Source: Devosia chinhatensis
GTDB taxonomy: Bacteria; Pseudomonadota; Alphaproteobacteria; Rhizobiales; Devosiaceae
Reading direction: 5' to 3'
DNA: 64,000 bases
Assembly: GCF_000969445.1 (NCBI RefSeq)
Contig: NZ_JZEY01000061.1
Location: 1,245,547 to 1,309,546, forward strand
Shown: positions 34,510-44,280 of the stretch, piece by piece
Position numbering within the stretch: the stretch's first letter is position 1
How the letters are laid out: each line of letters starts with the position of its first letter
Made by a program: the position numbers and the translations under genes
Notes under the pieces: model-generated
Database searches by the model: none
Told to the model about the DNA's origin: nothing
Seen by the model: the letters and a program-made list of their open reading frames with translations, nothing else

Positions 34510-35597
34510 TGACCGCCTTGCCGCGCTGGGCCGACGTTGTCCTTCTGCCCGTTCTCAATGTCGTGCTGGCCTTCCTTGTTGGTGGGCTGATCGTTCTGGC
34601 CGTGGGGCAGAACCCGATCGAAGCCGTGGGCATCATGCTCTATGGCGCCTTCGGCTATGGTTCGGGCTTCGGTTATACGCTTTACTACACCACCGATTTC
34701 ATCTTTGCCGGCCTGGCCGTGTCCCTGGCCTACCATGCCGGGCTTTTCAATATCGGGCCCGAAGGGCAAGCCTATGTGGGCGGCCTGGGTGTCATCCTGA
34801 TCGGCCTGGCGCTCAACGGCATGCATTGGGCGCTGGTCTTCCCCCTGATGATTGTGTGTGGCGCCCTTTTCGGGGCCGCCTGGGCTTTTATTCCGGGCTA
34901 TCTGCAAGCCAAGCGCGGCAGTCACGTCGTCATCACGACCATTCTGTTCAACTTCATCGCCGCATCGATGATGGGCTATATCATCAGCCGCATCCTCAAG
35001 CCCGCCGGTGTCAATTCCGATGAAAGTGCCCCGCTCGAGGCCATTACGCGCGTGCCGCAATTGCGCACCTTCATCGAATTGTTCCGCAATTCACCCGTCA
35101 ATCTCACCTTCTTCCTCGCCATCGCCGCGCTGGTCTTCGTCTATTGGCTGATCTGGCGCACCAAGTTCGGATATGCGGTGCGAGCGCTCGGCAACAATCC
35201 TGTGGCCGCCAATTACGCGGGCATTTCCAACCAGAAGATGATCATGATCGTCATGGCCCTGGCCGGCGCTTTTGCCGCAATGGTCGCGGTGAACAATGTC
35301 GGTGGCGTGCAGGGCCGGCTGATCCTCAATTTCGTCAACGGGGCGGGCTTCGTGGGGATCGCCGTGGCGTTCATGGGCCGGGGCCACCCGATAGGGGTGG
35401 GGCTCTCGGCGCTCCTGTTCGGCATTCTGTATCAGGGTGGCCAGGAACTCGCCTTCCAGATGCCCGGCATCACCCGCGAGATGATCGTCACCATCCAGGC
35501 TCTCGTGATCCTCTTCACCGGCGCGATGGGCGACATGTTGCGCGGACCGCTGGCGCGAATACTCACCCAGCCTGACCCGGCGCCAGGAGGCAAGTGA
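34509..35597 (+). CDS. Nucleoside ABC transporter permease 1
   Basis: 362-residue inner-membrane permease of the BPD_transp_2 family (NupB-like). Many hydrophobic helices; the family signature region is SLAYHAGLFNIGPEGQAYVGGLG near residue 75, followed by the cytoplasmic-loop motif AVRALGNNPVAANYAGI. ATG at 34509 overlaps the ATPase stop; the stop at 35597 overlaps the next start (TGATG). Works as a heterodimer with permease 2. Confidence 0.9.
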   Translation: MTALPRWADVVLLPVLNVVLAFLVGGLIVLAVGQNPIEAVGIMLYGAFGYGSGFGYTLYYTTDFIFAGLAVSLAYHAGLFNIGPEGQAYVGGLGVILIGLALNGMHWALVFPLMIVCGALFGAAWAFIPGYLQAKRGSHVVITTILFNFIAASMMGYIISRILKPAGVNSDESAPLEAITRVPQLRTFIELFRNSPVNLTFFLAIAALVFVYWLIWRTKFGYAVRALGNNPVAANYAGISNQKMIMIVMALAGAFAAMVAVNNVGGVQGRLILNFVNGAGFVGIAVAFMGRGHPIGVGLSALLFGILYQGGQELAFQMPGITREMIVTIQALVILFTGAMGDMLRGPLARILTQPDPAPGGK

Positions 35598-36571
35598 TGG
35601 ACCAAGCTCTCGTCGACATCACCCTCATTCTCGATTCCACGGTGCGTCTCGCCGTGCCACTCATCCTGGCCTGTCTGGCCGGGCTCTATTCGGAGCGCGC
35701 CGGCATCGTCGATATTGGCCTCGAAGGCAAGCTCCTGGCCGGCGCCTTCGCGGCTGCGGCCATGTCGGCCGTCACCGGATCGGCCTGGCTCGGCTTGCTC
35801 GCCGGTGTGGGCGCAGCATTGCTGTTTTCGGGCATTCACGGCCTTGCCTCGATCAATTTCAAGGGCAACCAGACCATTTCGGGCGTGGCCCTCAACTTCC
35901 TTGCTGCCGGGCTGACCACGTTCCTCGGCCAGTCCTGGTTCCAGCGCGGTGGCTATACGCCCCAGCTTTCCGGCGACCAGCGCTTCAACCCAATTACGCT
36001 CCCATTCGCCAATGAACTGCGCGACGTGCCGATCTTTGGCCAGATCTATTGGGAGCTGATCTCGGGCCACAACATCATCACCTACTTCGCCTTCGTCGCC
36101 GTACCGGTCACTGCATGGGTTCTGTTTCGCACCCGGTTCGGACTGCGTCTGCGTGCCGTCGGTGAAAATCCCAAGGCCATCGACACGGCCGGGATCTCGG
36201 TCACGTTGCTGCGCTATCAGGCGCTGATCATCACTGCGGTCCTGGTTGGCATCGGCGGCGCCTATCTCTCGATCGCCCAGTCTGCCGGGTTCAACAACAA
36301 TATGTCTGCTGGTCGCGGCTATATCGCGCTCGCTGCCCTTATCTTTGCCAAGTGGCGCCCGGGTCCGGCATTGCTGGTCTGCCTCATGTTCGGCTTCCTC
36401 GATGCCTTCCAGTTCCGTATCCAAGGGCAGTCCTTCCCGCTGATCGGCGAAGTCCCTGTCCAGGCTATTCAGGCTCTGCCCTATATCCTGACAGTGGTCC
36501 TGCTCGCCGGCTTCATCGGCCGCGCCGTGGCACCCAAGGCTTCCGGCATTCCCTACACCAAGGAACGCTAG
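35597..36571 (+). CDS. Nucleoside ABC transporter permease 2
   Basis: 324 residues, BPD_transp_2 family (NupC-like, shorter than permease 1 as usual). Signature YSERAGIVDIGLEGKLLAGAFAAAA near residue 35 and the coupling loop LRAVGENPKAIDTAGI. An AGGAGG ribosome-binding site precedes the ATG at 35597. Completes the importer encoded by bmpA, the ATPase and permease 1. Confidence 0.9.
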   Translation: MDQALVDITLILDSTVRLAVPLILACLAGLYSERAGIVDIGLEGKLLAGAFAAAAMSAVTGSAWLGLLAGVGAALLFSGIHGLASINFKGNQTISGVALNFLAAGLTTFLGQSWFQRGGYTPQLSGDQRFNPITLPFANELRDVPIFGQIYWELISGHNIITYFAFVAVPVTAWVLFRTRFGLRLRAVGENPKAIDTAGISVTLLRYQALIITAVLVGIGGAYLSIAQSAGFNNNMSAGRGYIALAALIFAKWRPGPALLVCLMFGFLDAFQFRIQGQSFPLIGEVPVQAIQALPYILTVVLLAGFIGRAVAPKASGIPYTKER

Positions 36572-36587
36572 CCGAGAGGCTGGCGCC

Positions 36588-37007
36588 ATGACGCTTATGA
36601 CCACCAAAGAACACGACAAGGCCTTGTTCGAGGCCGCAGAAGCCGTTCGCAAACACGCCTACGCGCCTTACTCGAAATTTCAGGTGGGCGCGGCCATACT
36701 TGCCGATGACGGCAACATCTATTCCGGCTGCAATGTCGAGAACGCCGCCTATCCGGTGGGCAATTGCGCCGAGCCCAGCGCCATTGCCGCCATGCTGGCC
36801 GGCGGCGGCAAGCGCATCAAGCGCATCTATGTCACCGGGCCCGGCGCGATGCCGGTAACCCCCTGCGGCGGCTGCCGCCAGCGCATTCGCGAATTTGCCG
36901 ATCCCGATGTGGAGGTGATTTCGCACGGCATCGACGGCACGCCGCTGGTGCAGACGCTGGCGCAATTGCTGCCCCATTCGTTCGGCCCGGAATTTCTGGC
37001 GCCCTAA
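36588..37007 (+). CDS. cdd: Cytidine deaminase
   Basis: 139 residues, the compact tetrameric class. Zinc and catalytic motifs are NCAEPSAIAAM (Cys ligand and catalytic Glu) and PCGGCRQRI (two Cys ligands), with substrate loop FQVGAAI and SGCNVENAAYP. Converts (deoxy)cytidine to (deoxy)uridine, directly downstream of the importer. ATG at 36588 with GAGAGG upstream. Confidence 0.95.
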   Translation: MTLMTTKEHDKALFEAAEAVRKHAYAPYSKFQVGAAILADDGNIYSGCNVENAAYPVGNCAEPSAIAAMLAGGGKRIKRIYVTGPGAMPVTPCGGCRQRIREFADPDVEVISHGIDGTPLVQTLAQLLPHSFGPEFLAP

Positions 37008-37066
37008 TTCAGGCCGTATGGCCTGCGACAAGGGATGAACCCCAAGTGGCATCCCGAGGAGGATCG

Positions 37067-38056
37067 ATGAGTCTCAAGATCGTCGACAACACGACACAGG
37101 ACCCCGCGCATCGGCGCAATCCGGGCTTCCCGCTCGACCGCGACTGGGTAAGCCGGGTCCGCATGAACCGGTCGGCGCTTGAGCGCCGCGCTGGCTCCAT
37201 CGGTGCGCGCCGGACGGTCAAGAAAGATTACCAGCTTGCGTGGCTGCTCAAGGCGATCACCCTCATCGACTTGACGACGCTCAATGCCGACGACACCGAT
37301 GGCCGGGTCGAACGGTTATGCGCCAAGGCCAGAACTCCACTGCGTGCCGAAATCCGCGATAAACTGGGTGTCGCCGATAAGCGCATTCTGCCCGGCGCGG
37401 TCTGCGTATACCACACATTCGTCCACACCGCCGTCAAGGCGCTGGAGGGGACAGGTATTCCGGTCGCCGCTGTTTCCACCGCGTTCCCGCACGGATTGGC
37501 GCCCGTGGAAACCAAGCTTGCCGAGATCGAGGCCTCGGTGAAGGATGGCGCCCAGGAAATCGACATCGTCATCGAGCGCGGCATGGTGCTGCGCGGCGAC
37601 TGGCAGGCGCTTTACGACCAGGTCAAATCCTTCCGGAAGGCCTGCGGCGACGCCCATATCAAGACGATCCTGGGTACCGGCGAATTGGCCACCCAGACCA
37701 ATATCGCCAAGGCCAGCCTGGTTTGCATGATGGCCGGGGCCGACTTCATCAAGACCTCGACCGGCAAGGAAAAGGTCAATGCCAATCTCGTCACCAGCCT
37801 GACCATGATCCGCATGATCCGCTGGTTCGCCGAGGAAACCGGCATCGAAATCGGCTACAAGCCCGCCGGCGGCATTGCCACGGCTGGTGACGCGCTCAAA
37901 TATATGGCGCTCATGAAGGAAGAGCTGGGCAATCACTGGCTACAGCCGCACCTTTTCCGCTTCGGTGCGTCGAGCCTGCTGACCGACATCGAACGCCAGC
38001 TTGAACATGGCCTGACCGGTCACTACGCAGCAGATTATCGCCAGCCCATGGTGTGA
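37067..38056 (+). CDS. deoC: Deoxyribose-phosphate aldolase
   Basis: 329 residues, the long DeoC form. Schiff-base lysine in ADFIKTSTGKEK, second catalytic region GYKPAGGIAT, and DIVIERGMVLRG. Splits 2-deoxyribose-5-P to glyceraldehyde-3-P and acetaldehyde. The start at 37067 has a strong GAGGAGGA ribosome-binding site; the first 45 residues are a basic extension typical of long DeoC proteins. The acetaldehyde product explains the next gene. Confidence 0.95.
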   Translation: MSLKIVDNTTQDPAHRRNPGFPLDRDWVSRVRMNRSALERRAGSIGARRTVKKDYQLAWLLKAITLIDLTTLNADDTDGRVERLCAKARTPLRAEIRDKLGVADKRILPGAVCVYHTFVHTAVKALEGTGIPVAAVSTAFPHGLAPVETKLAEIEASVKDGAQEIDIVIERGMVLRGDWQALYDQVKSFRKACGDAHIKTILGTGELATQTNIAKASLVCMMAGADFIKTSTGKEKVNANLVTSLTMIRMIRWFAEETGIEIGYKPAGGIATAGDALKYMALMKEELGNHWLQPHLFRFGASSLLTDIERQLEHGLTGHYAADYRQPMV

Positions 38057-38196
38057 TGAGTGTTGGGCGCAGCCCACAATACAGTCCGCGGGACTGTTTT
38101 GAACGAAGAGCGCCCGGAGAGCTCTGCTCACAGGGCCCGGACAAGCCAAAAGCATGGCACTACCCCGCAAATGGGGATCTCCTTGGGGAAGATGCA

Positions 38197-40563
38197 ATGA
38201 ACAATATCGCGCAAATCTTCGATAGCCTCGACTACGGTCCGGCCCCTGAAGCTGCCGATCAGGCCAATGCCTGGCTCGATAGCAAGGGGCGGGCTTTCGG
38301 TCATTTCATCGATGGGGCATGGACCGGTCCCGGCAAGACCTTCGCGTCGACCAATCCGGCCAGCGGCGCCAAGCTCGCCGAGATTACTGACGGCAGCACG
38401 GCCGATGTCGATGCGGCTGTTCGGGCGGCCCGGGCGGCCTTTGCGAGCTGGAGTGGCCTGCGGGGCTATGAGCGCGGCAGATATCTCTATGCCATTGCCC
38501 GCATGATCCAAAAGCATGCCCGTCTCTTTGCCGTGCTGGAGACCATGGACAATGGCAAGCCGATCCGCGAGAGCCGCGATGCCGATATCCCCTTGGCAGC
38601 ACGGCACTTTTACCACCATGCGGGCTGGGCGACGCATCTCGAAACCGAGTTTCCCGGCATGGCGCCCTACGGTGTCTGCGGCCAGATCATTCCATGGAAT
38701 TTCCCGCTTCTCATGCTGGCCTGGAAGATTGCTCCGGCGCTGGCCGCAGGCAATACCGTGGTGCTCAAGCCTGCCGAATTCACGTCATTGACGGCCCTGC
38801 TATTCGCCGAAATCTGCGAGCGCGTCGGCCTGCCCAAGGGCGTGGTCAATATCGTGACGGGCGAGGGAGATACCGGCGCTGCGATCGTAAACCATTCTGA
38901 TATCGACAAAATCGCGTTCACCGGATCGACCGAGGTCGGCAAGATCATCCGTGCCGCCACGGCGGGTTCGGGCAAGGGGTTGAGCCTCGAACTGGGCGGC
39001 AAGTCGCCTTACATCGTGTTTGAAGATGCCGATCTCGACTCTGCCGTCGAAGGGCTGGTCGAGGCCATATGGTTCAACCAGGGACAAGTGTGCTGCGCTG
39101 GCTCGCGGCTTTTGGTTCAGGAGAGCATCGAGGACCGGTTCATCGCCAAGGTCAAGGCACGCATGGCCAAGCTCCGCGTCGGCGATCCTCTTGATAAATC
39201 AGTGGATATTGGAGCTTTGGTCGCCCCGGTACAGGTCGAGCGCATCAAGGATCTGATGAAGCGCGGCGTCGCCGAAGGCGCGGTCGTCTATGAGCCCGAT
39301 GGGCAGATCCCGGCCGAAGGGTGCTTCCTCAAGCCTGCGCTGGTGACCAATGTGTCGCCGGCTAACACCTTGGTGGCAGAAGAGATTTTTGGTCCGGTCC
39401 TGGTCGCCATGAGCTTCCGCACGCCCGAGGAGGCGGTAGCTCTGGCCAACAATACCCGCTACGGACTGGCCGCGACGCTCTGGAGCGAAAACATCAATCT
39501 TGCCCTCGATATAGCGCCGAAGCTCAAGGCGGGCGTGGTGTGGATCAACGGTACCAACCAGTTTGATGCGGCAGTCGGTTTTGGCGGTTACAAGGAAAGC
39601 GGCTATGGTCGCGAAGGTGGCCGCGAGGGAATGGCGGCCTACCTTAAGCCGTTGTGGGAAAAGGATTTAAAAGCCGCTGCGGTGCTCAGGGAGGTTGCCC
39701 CGGCAATTGCCAATCCGCTCGATGGCGGGCATCTGGACCAGACCGCCAAGATGTATATCGGCGGCAAGCAGGCCCGGCCCGATGCTGGCTATAATCGCCC
39801 GGTCCATGGGTCCGGGGGCGAGCTGATCGGCGAAGTCGGCGATGGCAATCGCAAGGACATCCGCAATGCCGTGGAAGCGGCGCGTGCAGCCTCCGGCTGG
39901 GCGAATACGGCGGCCCATTCCCGGGCGCAAGTCCTTTATTTCCTTGCAGAAAATCTCGATTATCGCCGCGATGAATTCGCTGCCCGGATCAAGGCGCAGA
40001 CGGGTGAAGACGGGGCGGAGGAAGTTGCAAAATCGGTCGAGCGGCTGTTTGCTTTCGCCGGCTGGGCCGACAAGTTCGATGGGGCCGTGCACAACCCGCC
40101 GATGCGGGCCATCGCTGCAGCCATGATCGAGCCACTGGGCGTCGTCGGGATAGTCGCACCAGCTAACATTCCGCTGCTTGGCGCTATCAGCCTGTTAGCG
40201 CCGACAATCGCAATGGGCAATACGGCGGTCCTTGTGCCATCTTCGCGTCATGGCTTGTCGATGACCGACTTCTATCAGGTGCTCGAAACATCCGACATGC
40301 CCTCCGGCGTGGTCAATATCGTCACCGGCGACAGCCTTGCTCTCGCAAAGACCCTGGCCGAGCATGATGGCGTCGATGGGCTCCTCTTCATGGGCTCGGC
40401 CGAAGGCTCGGCCATGGTGGAGAAGGCATCGGTGGGCAATCTCAAACAGACCTGGACCAGCCGCGGCCTCGACTACGACCTCAGCGATCCTCGTTTTGCC
40501 GGCGACTATTTCCTGAGCCGGGTGACGCAGGTGAAAAATGTCTGGATCCCCTACGGGGCGTGA
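38197..40563 (+). CDS. Two-domain aldehyde dehydrogenase, ALDH16-type
   Basis: 788 residues, far longer than the usual 480-500. Residues 1 to about 500 are a complete ALDH: PWNFPLLMLAWKIAPALAAGN, FTGSTEVGK, catalytic base Glu265 in LELGGKSP, nucleophile Cys299 in GQVCCAGSR, EEIFGPVL. Residues about 520-788 repeat the ALDH fold's N-terminal half (VVGIVAPANIPLLGAISLLAP; GVVNIVTG; FMGSAEGS) and contain no cysteine at all, so this half is a pseudo-enzyme. That is the known ALDH16 architecture. Probably oxidises acetaldehyde from DeoC to acetate, an inference from its position. Confidence 0.88.
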   Translation: MNNIAQIFDSLDYGPAPEAADQANAWLDSKGRAFGHFIDGAWTGPGKTFASTNPASGAKLAEITDGSTADVDAAVRAARAAFASWSGLRGYERGRYLYAIARMIQKHARLFAVLETMDNGKPIRESRDADIPLAARHFYHHAGWATHLETEFPGMAPYGVCGQIIPWNFPLLMLAWKIAPALAAGNTVVLKPAEFTSLTALLFAEICERVGLPKGVVNIVTGEGDTGAAIVNHSDIDKIAFTGSTEVGKIIRAATAGSGKGLSLELGGKSPYIVFEDADLDSAVEGLVEAIWFNQGQVCCAGSRLLVQESIEDRFIAKVKARMAKLRVGDPLDKSVDIGALVAPVQVERIKDLMKRGVAEGAVVYEPDGQIPAEGCFLKPALVTNVSPANTLVAEEIFGPVLVAMSFRTPEEAVALANNTRYGLAATLWSENINLALDIAPKLKAGVVWINGTNQFDAAVGFGGYKESGYGREGGREGMAAYLKPLWEKDLKAAAVLREVAPAIANPLDGGHLDQTAKMYIGGKQARPDAGYNRPVHGSGGELIGEVGDGNRKDIRNAVEAARAASGWANTAAHSRAQVLYFLAENLDYRRDEFAARIKAQTGEDGAEEVAKSVERLFAFAGWADKFDGAVHNPPMRAIAAAMIEPLGVVGIVAPANIPLLGAISLLAPTIAMGNTAVLVPSSRHGLSMTDFYQVLETSDMPSGVVNIVTGDSLALAKTLAEHDGVDGLLFMGSAEGSAMVEKASVGNLKQTWTSRGLDYDLSDPRFAGDYFLSRVTQVKNVWIPYGA

Positions 40564-40566
40564 GAC

Positions 40567-40857
40567 ATGGGGGACAGGATCGAAATTGAAAATGTCGGCC
40601 AGCCCGGCAAGACCTATAGGGTCGATGCCCGCAAGTTTGCGGCGATGAAAGAAGCTGTTCTGGCGAGCGTACCGGACGCAGCGCCCGGCATAGCGGTAAG
40701 CGAGCTGATCGCTGCGGTGAAGCCCAAGCTGCCACAGGACCTGTTTCCCGGTGGGGAAAAGGCTGGGTGGTGGGTCAAGGCCGTGCAGCTCGACCTTGAG
40801 GCCAAGAAGGTCCTGGCGCGCGCCGACAGGCCGCCCGTGCGGCTCTACCGGGTCTAG
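40567..40857 (+). CDS. Small conserved protein (DUF6958-like) in the nucleoside operon
   Basis: 96 residues, soluble and mildly basic. Pattern GKTYRVDARKFAAMKEAVLASVP, then LPQDLFPGGEKAGWWVKAVQLDLEAKKVLAR, which looks like a winged-helix-type fold and matches a short family I recall as DUF6958 (name to be checked). It is packed 3 bases after the ALDH stop and 3 bases before deoA, so it is co-expressed with nucleoside catabolism. No function is known to me. Confidence 0.75.
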   Translation: MGDRIEIENVGQPGKTYRVDARKFAAMKEAVLASVPDAAPGIAVSELIAAVKPKLPQDLFPGGEKAGWWVKAVQLDLEAKKVLARADRPPVRLYRV

Positions 40858-40860
40858 GGC

Positions 40861-42180
40861 ATGGTCTTCCTTCCCCAAGAAGTCATCATCAGGAAGCGCA
40901 ACGGCGAGGCCCTGGCGGCCACGGACATTGCCCAGTTCATCGCCGGCTTTGCTGGGGGAAGTGTGTCGCACGCGCAAGCAGCGGCCTTTGCCATGGCCGT
41001 CTATTTCCAGGACATGGACATGGACGAACGGGTGGCGCTGACGAGGGCCATGCGCGATTCAGGGGCGGTGCTCGACTGGTCCGATCTCGACGGGCCGGTC
41101 GCCGACAAGCATTCCACCGGCGGGGTGGGCGACAATGTCAGCCTGATGCTGGCCCCAATCCTTGCCGCCATGGGCATCTATGTGCCGATGATTTCGGGGC
41201 GCGGGCTTGGTCATACCGGAGGAACGCTCGACAAGTTCGACGCCATTCCCGGCTACCAGACCAGCCCGGACAATGACCTCTTCCGCAGGGTGGTGAGGGA
41301 AGCCGGCTGCGCCATTATCGGGCAGACCGCCGACCTCGCGCGGGCCGACAAGATGCTCTACGCCATCCGCGACGTGACCGGGACGGTGGAATCCATCCCC
41401 CTTATCACCGCCTCCATTCTCTCCAAGAAACTGGCGGCGGGACTGGATGCGCTGATCCTCGACGTCAAGACCGGCTCGGGCGCCTTCATGCCGACGCTTG
41501 AGAGGTCGCAGGAGCTGGCGAAAAGCCTGGTCAGCGTCGCCAATGGCGCCGGGCTCAAGACCGGTGCGCTGATCACCGACATGAACGAGCCGCTGGCCAG
41601 CGCTGCGGGCAATGGGCTCGAAGTGCGCAATGCCGTCGATTTCCTCACCGGCGCGCACCAGGATTACCGGGTGCGGGAAGTCACCCTGTCGCTCTGCGCC
41701 GAGCTGGCCGTGATGACCGGCAAGGCGCTGACGCTCGATGCCGGACGGCTGCTGGCCGTTTCGGCGCTCGACAGCGGACGGGCGACCCAGCGCTTTTCCA
41801 TCATGGTGCATGCCTTGGGGGGACCGGCCGATTTCGTCGAGCGAATGACCGATTATCTGGTGGCGGCGCCCATCATCCGCGATGTCTTTGCGACCGGGCA
41901 GGGCAAGGTGTCGGCCATCGATACGCGCGGCGTGGGGATGGCCGTGGTCTCCCTGGGCGGAGGCCGCGCTACCCCAACCGACACCATCGACTATCGCGTC
42001 GGCTTCGACCGCTTGCGCGGGCTCGGCGCCGTCATCGACAACCGGACCCCAATCGCCCGTATCCATGCCGCGGACGAGGCCAGCGCTGAAGACGCGGAGC
42101 GGCGGTTGCGCGCTGCCTATATCCTGGGGGGCGACATACCGGGTCATCCGCTGATTGCCGGGCGGGTCGGATCGGAATAG
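40861..42180 (+). CDS. deoA: Thymidine phosphorylase
   Basis: 439 residues, nucleoside phosphorylase family 3. Hallmarks are VADKHSTGGVGDNVSLMLAP (phosphate and active-site loop), GRGLGHTGGTLDKFDAIPG, and ILDVKTGSGAFMP. Releases thymine or uracil from deoxynucleosides, giving deoxyribose-1-P for DeoB. Packed 3 bases after the small upstream gene. Confidence 0.96.
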   Translation: MVFLPQEVIIRKRNGEALAATDIAQFIAGFAGGSVSHAQAAAFAMAVYFQDMDMDERVALTRAMRDSGAVLDWSDLDGPVADKHSTGGVGDNVSLMLAPILAAMGIYVPMISGRGLGHTGGTLDKFDAIPGYQTSPDNDLFRRVVREAGCAIIGQTADLARADKMLYAIRDVTGTVESIPLITASILSKKLAAGLDALILDVKTGSGAFMPTLERSQELAKSLVSVANGAGLKTGALITDMNEPLASAAGNGLEVRNAVDFLTGAHQDYRVREVTLSLCAELAVMTGKALTLDAGRLLAVSALDSGRATQRFSIMVHALGGPADFVERMTDYLVAAPIIRDVFATGQGKVSAIDTRGVGMAVVSLGGGRATPTDTIDYRVGFDRLRGLGAVIDNRTPIARIHAADEASAEDAERRLRAAYILGGDIPGHPLIAGRVGSE

Positions 42181-42318
42181 CGAGATCACGTTCTCACCGT
42201 TTTTAGCCGGCTTGTCTCTGCAATCCAAAGGGACGGTGGGAAAGACGCGAAAGACGAATGGCCCGGTCAACGGCCAGGATCAACAGACTGAACACTGGAC
42301 CAAGCGAGGAAGAGTTTC

Positions 42319-43536
42319 ATGCCCCGTGCCATTGTCTGCCTGCTCGATAGCGTGGGCATCGGCGGTGCTCCCGACGCGGCCGCCTATGGCGACGAAGGCG
42401 CCAATACGCTTGGCCACATCGCCGAATGGGCAGCGACCGGCAAGGCCGATCGCACCGGCCTGCGGTCGGGCCCGCTGCACCTGCCCAACATGGATGCGAT
42501 GGGCCTCGGCGCCGCGGTCAAGCTCTCGACCGGCACGCTGCCGCCCGGCCTTTCCGACCGGCCCAAAGGCGGCCGCTTCGGCGTCGGCCGCGAAATTTCC
42601 AAGGGCAAGGACACGCCATCGGGCCATTGGGAAATCGCCGGCGTGCCGGTGCCCTTCGACTGGGGCTATTTTCCCCAGAGCGTTCCGGCCTTTCCGCCCG
42701 AGCTGATCGCACAATTGGTGGCCCGAGCCGGCCTGCCGGGAATCCTCGGCGACAAGCATGCCTCGGGCACCGACATCATTGCCGAACTGGGCGATGAGCA
42801 TATCCGCACCGGCAAGCCGATCTGCTACACCTCGGTGGATTCAGTGTTCCAGATCGCGGCCCATGAAAGCCATTTCGGGCTCGACCGCCTCTACGAGGTC
42901 TGCCGGGTCGCGTTCGAGCTGACCGAGCCGCTCAATATCGGCCGGGTGATCGCGCGACCGTTTATCGGCGAGACCCGTGAGAGTTTCAAGCGCACCGGCA
43001 ATCGCCGCGACTATGCCATGACGCCACCAGAGCCGACCCTGCTCGACCGCAATGCCGACGCGGGGCGTTCGGTCTTTGCCATCGGTAAGATTTCCGACAT
43101 CTATGCCGGCTCTGGCGTAACGCACAAACTCAAGGGCACAGGCATCCCTCAATTGTTCGACCGGACGCTCGAAGCCATGGAGATGGCCGGCGAGGGCGCC
43201 TTCATCATGACCAATTTCGTCGATTTCGACAGCGAATACGGTCATCGCCGCGACGTGCCCGGCTATGCGGCAGCACTTGAGAGCTTCGATTCCCGTCTCC
43301 CGGAGATCATCGCCGCCATGCGCCACGACGATCTTTTGGTGCTGACGGCCGATCACGGCAACGATCCGACCTGGAAAGGCACCGATCATACGCGCGAACA
43401 GGTGCCGATCCTGGTCTTTTCCCCAGCCCTGGCGCCCGCAGAGATTGGCATTCGCTCAACCTTCGCCGATATTGGCGAAACCATTGCCGCCTGGCTTGGG
43501 CTCGCGCCCGGCCGTCACGGCAAATCCTTCCTTTGA
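42319..43536 (+). CDS. deoB: Phosphopentomutase
   Basis: 405 residues, alkaline phosphatase superfamily with two Mn2+ sites. Motifs are [14 protein letters not shown] at the N-terminus, [14 protein letters not shown], and [19 protein letters not shown] near the C-terminus. Converts (deoxy)ribose-1-P to the 5-phosphate for DeoC. The 138-base gap after deoA holds no obvious terminator, so it is likely still in the operon. ATG at 42319 has GAGGAAGAG upstream. Confidence 0.96.
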   Translation: MPRAIVCLLDSVGIGGAPDAAAYGDEGANTLGHIAEWAATGKADRTGLRSGPLHLPNMDAMGLGAAVKLSTGTLPPGLSDRPKGGRFGVGREISKGKDTPSGHWEIAGVPVPFDWGYFPQSVPAFPPELIAQLVARAGLPGILGDKHASGTDIIAELGDEHIRTGKPICYTSVDSVFQIAAHESHFGLDRLYEVCRVAFELTEPLNIGRVIARPFIGETRESFKRTGNRRDYAMTPPEPTLLDRNADAGRSVFAIGKISDIYAGSGVTHKLKGTGIPQLFDRTLEAMEMAGEGAFIMTNFVDFDSEYGHRRDVPGYAAALESFDSRLPEIIAAMRHDDLLVLTADHGNDPTWKGTDHTREQVPILVFSPALAPAEIGIRSTFADIGETIAAWLGLAPGRHGKSFL

Positions 43537-43560
43537 AACTCTGGTGCCGAGGTGGTCGAG

Positions 43561-44202
43561 ATGAGTGAAATTGCGGGTCATGTCACGGTTCTCGATCATC
43601 CCCTGATCCAGCACAAGCTCACCATCATGCGCAACAAGGAGACCTCCATTGCGGGGTTCCGGCGCCTGCTGCGCGAAATCGCGCATCTGATGTGCTACGA
43701 GGTGACGCGCGACCTCGAGCTTGAACTGATCGATATCGATACGCCCATGGCGCCGATGAAGTCGCCGGCGATCAAGGGCAAGAAGCTGGTCTTCGCGTCC
43801 ATCCTGCGTGCCGGCAACGGCCTGCTCGACGGCATGCTCGACCTGGTACCGGCTGCGCGCGTCGCCCATATCGGCATGTATCGCGACCACGAGACGCTCG
43901 AGCCGGTGGAATATTACTTCAAGGCGCCGTCCAGTCTCGAGGACCGGCTGATCATCGTGGTCGATCCGATGCTGGCCACCGCCAATTCGGCCACCGCCGC
44001 CATCGAAAAGCTCAAGGAACGCGGCGCCAACAATATCCGCTTCCTGTGCCTGCTCGCTGCCCCCGAAGGCATCAAGCGCTTCACAGAGGCCCATCCCGAC
44101 GTGCCGGTCTATACAGCCTCGATCGACGATCACCTCAACGAAAAGGGCTATATCGTGCCCGGTCTCGGCGATGCCGGCGACCGCATGTACGGCACGCGCT
44201 AG
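43561..44202 (+). CDS. upp: Uracil phosphoribosyltransferase
   Basis: 213 residues. Converts uracil plus PRPP to UMP. Motifs are [21 protein letters not shown] and the PRPP-binding [15 protein letters not shown], with [10 protein letters not shown] at the C-terminus. ATG at 43561 preceded by GAGGTGG; a GTG at 43552 would add three residues. Salvages the base released by DeoA. Confidence 0.95.
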   Translation: MSEIAGHVTVLDHPLIQHKLTIMRNKETSIAGFRRLLREIAHLMCYEVTRDLELELIDIDTPMAPMKSPAIKGKKLVFASILRAGNGLLDGMLDLVPAARVAHIGMYRDHETLEPVEYYFKAPSSLEDRLIIVVDPMLATANSATAAIEKLKERGANNIRFLCLLAAPEGIKRFTEAHPDVPVYTASIDDHLNEKGYIVPGLGDAGDRMYGTR

Positions 44203-44280
44203 CAGCCCGCCCCGATCTCATTGACCTCAGGGTGCGCCCTGTCGCCCCTAGACGTCGGCATCTGCCAACCGGAGACGCTT

